From the NCBI GenBank assembly GCA_958354085.1, contig CATWUX010000073.1:1-10844 (forward strand): a stretch of 10,844 bases of DNA. The letters run 5' to 3'. The stretch comes from an uncultured Oscillospiraceae bacterium (GTDB lineage: Bacteria > Bacillota > Clostridia > Oscillospirales > Acutalibacteraceae). Positions within the stretch are counted from its first letter, which is position 1. Every line of letters begins with the position of its first letter. A program made the position numbers and the translations under genes. Shown here in pieces: positions 6,784 to 10,844 of the stretch. The notes below the pieces were generated by a model. That model worked only from the letters and a program-made list of their open reading frames with translations, made no database searches and was not told the origin of the DNA.

Positions 6784-6924
6784 TTGCCGTTTCCTCTTTA
6801 TCGTCTGGTGTTTCTGGCCGACTGTGTGCTACTGACGGTGATGTGTGTACAGCGGCTGCGGACGCGTCGAAAACCGCGGAAAGGACGTTTGGCGTATGAG
6901 TTTTGTCCACTTACACGTGCATAG
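6784..6924 (+). CDS. Doubtful small membrane-protein ORF between whiA and dnaE
   Basis: I do not recognise this ORF. Read from a TTG at 6784 it gives 46 residues: a hydrophobic segment (about LYRLVFLADCVLLTVMCV, residues 5-22) followed by a strongly basic stretch (QRLRTRRKPRKGRL), the pattern of a single-pass protein with a cytoplasmic tail. Codons such as CTG, GTG, CGG and ACG resemble those of neighbouring genes. No ribosome site precedes the TTG. A better start, GTG at 6768 behind AGGGCGG (6759-6765), is in another frame and would join this ORF only by skipping one base in the A-run at 6771-6775. It overlaps dnaE by 29 bases. It may be a small gene with a start frameshift, a decayed gene, or chance. 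Confidence 0.25.
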   Translation: MPFPLYRLVFLADCVLLTVMCVQRLRTRRKPRKGRLAYEFCPLTRA

Positions 6925-9900
6925 CGAATATAGCCTGCTGGACGGCGCCTGCCGGATCGACGGGCTGGTTTCCCGCGCTCTCGCCCTCGGACAGACGGCG
7001 GTCGCCGTCACCGATCACGGGGTGATGTACGGTGTGGTGGATTTCTATAAAGCGGCAAAAAAAGCGGGGTTGCACCCGATTTTGGGCTGCGAGGTCTATG
7101 TCGCGCCGCGCACACGGTTTGATAAAGTGCATGGACAGGACAATGAACATGGACATCTGGTGCTGCTGTGCGAAAACGAAACCGGCTACCGCAATCTGGT
7201 CAAGCTGGTCTCCGCCGCATGGACGGAAGGCTTTTACGGACGTCCGCGCGTCGATCATGAGCTGCTGGGCGCGTATCATGAGGGCTTGATCGCCCTGTCC
7301 GCCTGTCTGGCGGGAGAAATTCCGCGCGCGCTGCGCCGGGGCGATTTTGAACAGGCCCGTACCACCGCGCTGTTTTATCAGGAACTGTTCGGCGAGGAAA
7401 ATTTCTATTTGGAGCTGCAGGATCACGGCTTGGAGGAGCAGCGCGCGATCAACCCGCAGATCCTGCGGCTGGCGCGCGAGACCGGCATCCCGCTGGTCTG
7501 TACCAACGACGCCCACTACCTCTCGCGGGAGGATGCCGCCATGCAGCGGGTACTGACCTGCATCCAGACCAATACGACGTTGGACGAGCCCTCGCCGCTC
7601 GCTTTTGAGACGGAGGAATTTTATCTCAAGTCCGAGGAGGAAATGCGGGCGCTGTTCCCGTCTGTACCGGAAGCATTAGACAACACCGTCCGTATTGCAC
7701 AGCGGTGTCAGGTGGAACTGGAATTCGGCAAAACGCAGCTGCCGGCATTCACGCCGCCCACCGGCGAGGACAGCGATACCTATTTCCGCCGCCTGTGCTA
7801 CGAGGGACTGCACCGCCATTACGGCGAAACGCCGGAGCGGGAGGTCGTTGAACGGCTGGAATACGAGCTGGATACCGTACGCCGCATGGGCTATGTGGAC
7901 TACTACCTGATCGTGCACGATTTCGTGCATTACGCGAAAACCCACGATATCCCGGTCGGGCCGGGACGCGGCTCCGGGGCAGGCAGCCTGTGCGCGTATT
8001 GCATCGGGATCACCGGCATTGATCCGATGCGCTATAACCTGCTGTTTGAGCGGTTCCTGAATCCGGAACGCGTCAGTATGCCCGATTTTGACATTGATTT
8101 CTGCAACGAGAAACGGCAGCAGGTGATCGACTATGTGATCGGCAAATACGGCGCCGACCATGTGGCACAGATTGTGACATTCGGAACGATGGCGGCGCGC
8201 GCCGCCATCCGTGACGTGGCGCGCGCCACGTCGGTGCCGTATGCGGTGGCGGATGCGGTTGCCAAGCAGGTGCCGTGGGAGCTGAACATGACGCTGGAAC
8301 GTGCGCTCATGCAGTCCAAACCGCTGCGTGAGCAGTACGAGAGCGATCCTGCCGTCCACGCGCTGCTGGATATGGCGAAAAAGGTGGAGGGAATGCCGCG
8401 CCACGCCTCCACGCATGCGGCTGGCGTGGTCATCACGGCGCGCCCGGTCAGCGATTACGTTCCGCTGTGCCTCAACGGCGATGCGGTGGCAACGCAGTAC
8501 CCGATGAATATTCTGGAGGAACTGGGACTGCTCAAGATGGACTTCCTCGGACTGCGCAACCTGACCGTGATCGCGGATGCGGAACGGATGATCCGCTGTC
8601 ACACGCCGTCCTTTGCCGTGGCGGATATCCCGCTGGATGACGCGGCGGTTTATCAGATGCTGGCGCAGGGAAACGCCGAAGGCGTGTTTCAGTTTGAATC
8701 GGGTGGCATGAAGCGCGTGCTGGCAACGCTCAAGCCGGACTGCTTTGAGGATTTGATCGCGGTGATCTCCCTCTATCGTCCCGGGCCGATGGATTCCATC
8801 CCCAAATACATCCACAACCGCCACCATCCGGAGCAGGTGCGGTATGCTCATCCGCGATTGGAGCCGATTTTGCGCGTGACCTACGGCTGTATCGTGTACC
8901 AGGAGCAGGTCATGCAGGTGTTTCGCGAGCTGGCGGGATATTCGCTCGGACGCGCCGACGTGGTGCGCCGCGCCATGTCCAAGAAGAAGCACGATGTGAT
9001 GCAGCGGGAACGGGAGATCTTCATTCACGGTCTGACCGCCGCCGACGGAACGGTGGAGGTGGAGGGCTGCATCCGCCGCGGTGTGCCGGAGACGGTCGCC
9101 AACACCGTGTTTGACGACATGTCCTCGTTCGCGTCTTACGCGTTCAACAAATCCCATGCCGCGGCGTATGCGATGGTGTCCTATCAAACGGCATGGCTCA
9201 AATGCCGGTATCCGAAGGAATATATGGCGGCGCTGCTGACCAGCGTGCTGGACGGCGGCAAGGTTGCGGGCTATATCGCGGAGTGCGAGCGGCTGCACAT
9301 TCGGGTGCTGCCGCCTTCCGTCAATGAGAGCCGCAGCGGTTTTACGGTTGCCGGAGACCATATCCGGTTTGGCTTGCTGGCGGTAAAAAATTTGGGGCGG
9401 GGTATGATTGCCGAACTGATACGTGAGCGGGAAGAACACGGTGAGTTTACCGGTTTTTATGATTTCTGTAAGCGTATGACCGTGCGTCGGGAATTCAACC
9501 GCCGTGCGCTGGACAGCCTGATCCGCTGCGGCGCTCTGGACGGGCTGGGCGCGAACCGGCGCCAGATGCTGGAGGGAGCGGAGGGGATCCTTTCGCAGCT
9601 GGAGGAGCAGAATCGCCGCAACATTGACGGGCAGATCGGCTTTTTTGACAGCCCGCAGGAGGTGGGTATGCGGGAGCCTGTGTTGCCCGCCCGCCCGGAA
9701 TTTGCCTACGCCGATCTGCTGGCGATGGAAAAGGAAGTGACCGGCTTGTATTTGACCGGTCATCCGCTGTCGCCTTATGCGAAAGCCTATCGGGCATTGC
9801 GCGCGACGCGTATTGATGAGATTCTGACCAGCGCCGAGGAGGAAAACGGCGATTTTCAGGATGGAGCGGCGGTCAATCTGCTGGGGATGGTGGACAGCGT

Positions 9901-10462
9901 GCGCATCAAAACCACCCGCAGTAATGCCGAAATGGCGTATGTGTCGCTGGAGGATCTGTACGGTACCATCGAGCTGCTGGTGTTTCCCAAGGTGCTGACG
10001 CAGTGCAGCGGGCTGCTGAAAAACGGCAGCGTAGTGCTGGCTTCCGGCAGGCTCAGCCTGCGGGAAGAGGAGCCGCCCAAGCTGCTGGTTGACCGCCTGA
10101 CTGCCGCGCCGGAGCCGGACAAGCTGGAAACCGCAGCTTTGACGTCCACCCATGCGCCGCAAACGTCCTCGCGGCCGATTTCCCGCCCACAGGCGGCGTC
10201 CGCCGTACCGATGTCGGCACCTGCTCAGCCGTCCGCCCGCCATGGGTTGTATCTGCGTCTGCCGTCGGCGGACAGCGCCGCTTGGAAGCGCGCACAGCTG
10301 GTGTTGGCGGTATTTGACGGTGCCGAACCGTTGTATCTGCGGTTTCAGGATACCGGCAAACTGGTACGCGCGCCGCAGACGCTGTTCGTTGCCTTGAATG
10401 ATGTGATGCTGACAGAGCTGCGCCGCATGCTGGGCGAGGACAATGTGGCGGTCGTAAAATGA
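6896..10462 (+). CDS. dnaE: DNA polymerase III alpha subunit, DnaE type
   Basis: Replicative polymerase of 1188 residues from ATG 6896 (AAAGGA at 6880-6885); a longer reading from 6845 adds 17 unconserved residues. Order: PHP domain (1 to about 270) with H7, H9, D16, D40-H41, E66, H87, C137, D205 and H207, all positions matching an active metal site; then PVGPGRGSGAGS (353-364); catalytic Asp pair D399/D401 in PDFDIDF and third Asp D549 in KMDFLGL; beta-clamp peptide QIGFF (913-917); an OB fold (about 988-1075); a Pro/Ser/Ala-rich linker (about 1080-1116); and a C-terminal region of about 70 residues. It is DnaE rather than PolC, as there is no inserted DnaQ-type exonuclease. In Firmicutes DnaE often works beside PolC; whether it is the main polymerase here cannot be told. 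Confidence 0.97.
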   Translation: MSFVHLHVHSEYSLLDGACRIDGLVSRALALGQTAVAVTDHGVMYGVVDFYKAAKKAGLHPILGCEVYVAPRTRFDKVHGQDNEHGHLVLLCENETGYRNLVKLVSAAWTEGFYGRPRVDHELLGAYHEGLIALSACLAGEIPRALRRGDFEQARTTALFYQELFGEENFYLELQDHGLEEQRAINPQILRLARETGIPLVCTNDAHYLSREDAAMQRVLTCIQTNTTLDEPSPLAFETEEFYLKSEEEMRALFPSVPEALDNTVRIAQRCQVELEFGKTQLPAFTPPTGEDSDTYFRRLCYEGLHRHYGETPEREVVERLEYELDTVRRMGYVDYYLIVHDFVHYAKTHDIPVGPGRGSGAGSLCAYCIGITGIDPMRYNLLFERFLNPERVSMPDFDIDFCNEKRQQVIDYVIGKYGADHVAQIVTFGTMAARAAIRDVARATSVPYAVADAVAKQVPWELNMTLERALMQSKPLREQYESDPAVHALLDMAKKVEGMPRHASTHAAGVVITARPVSDYVPLCLNGDAVATQYPMNILEELGLLKMDFLGLRNLTVIADAERMIRCHTPSFAVADIPLDDAAVYQMLAQGNAEGVFQFESGGMKRVLATLKPDCFEDLIAVISLYRPGPMDSIPKYIHNRHHPEQVRYAHPRLEPILRVTYGCIVYQEQVMQVFRELAGYSLGRADVVRRAMSKKKHDVMQREREIFIHGLTAADGTVEVEGCIRRGVPETVANTVFDDMSSFASYAFNKSHAAAYAMVSYQTAWLKCRYPKEYMAALLTSVLDGGKVAGYIAECERLHIRVLPPSVNESRSGFTVAGDHIRFGLLAVKNLGRGMIAELIREREEHGEFTGFYDFCKRMTVRREFNRRALDSLIRCGALDGLGANRRQMLEGAEGILSQLEEQNRRNIDGQIGFFDSPQEVGMREPVLPARPEFAYADLLAMEKEVTGLYLTGHPLSPYAKAYRALRATRIDEILTSAEEENGDFQDGAAVNLLGMVDSVRIKTTRSNAEMAYVSLEDLYGTIELLVFPKVLTQCSGLLKNGSVVLASGRLSLREEEPPKLLVDRLTAAPEPDKLETAALTSTHAPQTSSRPISRPQAASAVPMSAPAQPSARHGLYLRLPSADSAAWKRAQLVLAVFDGAEPLYLRFQDTGKLVRAPQTLFVALNDVMLTELRRMLGEDNVAVVK

Positions 10463-10476
10463 CAATCCTTGTCATT
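10458..10476. repeat. Perfect short hairpin spanning the dnaE stop
   Basis: AATGACAA (10458-10465) and TTGTCATT (10469-10476) are perfect 8-base arms with a TCC loop and include the dnaE TGA stop. A run of five T begins at 10486, nine bases after the stem. The stem is AT-rich and the T-run is offset, so it is at best a weak terminator; it could also be a protein-binding palindrome. Confidence 0.45.
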
Positions 10477-10525
10477 ATGATGAAGTTTTTGCAGAAAAAG
10501 AGTCGTTTCTTAGCAAAATCGAGGC

Positions 10526-10555
10526 TTGCTATCTGGCCGCACCGTATAGTATAAT
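10526..10555 (+). promoter_or_regulatory. Promoter for pfkA
   Basis: A perfect TATAAT (10550-10555) stands 18 bases after TTGCTA (10526-10531), which matches the -35 consensus at four of six places. Transcription would start near 10562, giving a leader of about 54 bases. It suggests that pfkA is transcribed, at least in part, separately from the hprK-dnaE series. The leader holds an 8-base palindrome CGCCGGCG (10590-10597) close before the ribosome site. Confidence 0.7.
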
Positions 10556-10615
10556 ATTGTACAATGTGGTAGCGGTGTATAAGAGCCGCCGCCGGCGAAC
10601 GAGGAGAGATTGGCT

Positions 10616-10844
10616 ATGTCAATAAAGAAAATCGCTGTTTTGACCAGCGGCGGCGACGCCCCGGGTATGAACGCGGCAATTCGTGCGGTTGCACGTACGG
10701 CTCTGGCACGCGGATTAGAGGTGTACGGTGTATACCGTGGCTATAACGGCCTGATTCACGGGGATCTGTTCCCGATGAATCTGCGCAGCGTATCCGATAT
10801 CATTCATCGCGGCGGTACGGTTTTATACACCGCGCGCAGCCCTG
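10616..10844 (+). CDS. pfkA: ATP-dependent 6-phosphofructokinase, N-terminal part (truncated by the window edge)
   Basis: Cytoplasmic glycolytic enzyme that phosphorylates fructose 6-phosphate to fructose 1,6-bisphosphate. Only 76 codons are visible. The N-terminus KKIAVLTSGGDAPGMNAAIR is the PfkA nucleotide-binding start (GGDAPGMN at residues 12-19), and GGTVLYTARSP at the edge matches the conserved GGT-x-L-x-x-ARSP segment. The ATG at 10616 follows AGGAG (10602-10606) by 9 bases. The position after dnaE is common in Firmicutes, where pfkA is often followed by pyk. ATP rather than pyrophosphate dependence is inferred from the short GGDAPGMNAAIR N-terminus; the residues that decide this lie beyond the window. 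Confidence 0.95.
   Translation, partial: MSIKKIAVLTSGGDAPGMNAAIRAVARTALARGLEVYGVYRGYNGLIHGDLFPMNLRSVSDIIHRGGTVLYTARSP

Noticed and set aside
6845..6895. Upstream extension of dnaE to a GTG at 6845
   Set aside because: The added 17 residues do not resemble the DnaE N-terminus, and the ATG at 6896 has an AAAGGA site and begins directly at the conserved PHP motif.
6768..6899. GTG ORF of 43 codons ending in an ATGA overlap with dnaE
   Set aside because: Despite a fair ribosome site and the stop overlap, the peptide is Ser/Ala/Thr-rich without motif and its codons look unlike those of the neighbours; the shifted frame looks more like coding sequence.
7676..10465. A 929-codon open frame on the minus strand opposite dnaE
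   Set aside because: It is a shadow of the GC-rich dnaE frame: the translation is rich in His, Arg and Gln with no recognisable domain, while the plus strand encodes an intact polymerase.

Overview
The window comes from a GC-rich bacterium, most likely a Gram-positive anaerobe of the Clostridia (an Oscillospirales-like member is my best guess). This rests on gene content: an HPr kinase/phosphorylase, a WhiA regulator and a RapZ/YvcJ ATPase in a hprK-murB-rapZ-whiA-dnaE-pfkA style cluster are typical of Firmicutes. Several genes use TTG starts behind good AGGAG ribosome binding sites. The exact genus cannot be read from the sequence.

Layout. Positions 1-823 hold the N-terminal part of a minus-strand sodium/proline symporter (PutP), which runs off the left edge. 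A divergent intergenic region (824-1190) carries a clear promoter for each direction. From 1191 to 10462 all genes lie on the plus strand and look like one long transcription unit: hprK, a YcdX-type PHP phosphatase, a ROK glucokinase, murB, rapZ (overlapping murB by 13 bases), whiA, then a 152-base gap with a doubtful small ORF, and dnaE. A second intergenic region (10463-10615) has a promoter for pfkA (phosphofructokinase), which is cut by the right edge at 76 codons.

How the genes fit together. The cluster joins carbon-state sensing (HprK/P acting on HPr Ser46, glucokinase and phosphofructokinase at the top of glycolysis) with wall precursor synthesis (MurB), control of amino-sugar supply or signalling (RapZ family), cell-division control (WhiA) and chromosome replication (DnaE). 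No mobile element, CRISPR array, tRNA or rRNA is visible, and I see no clearly novel system. The points most worth a second look are: no glmR/yvcK gene between rapZ and whiA; a strong, non-terminator hairpin between glcK and murB with a competing alternative fold; a possible small membrane-protein ORF between whiA and dnaE whose reading frame appears broken near its start; and an inverted repeat over the hprK -35 region.
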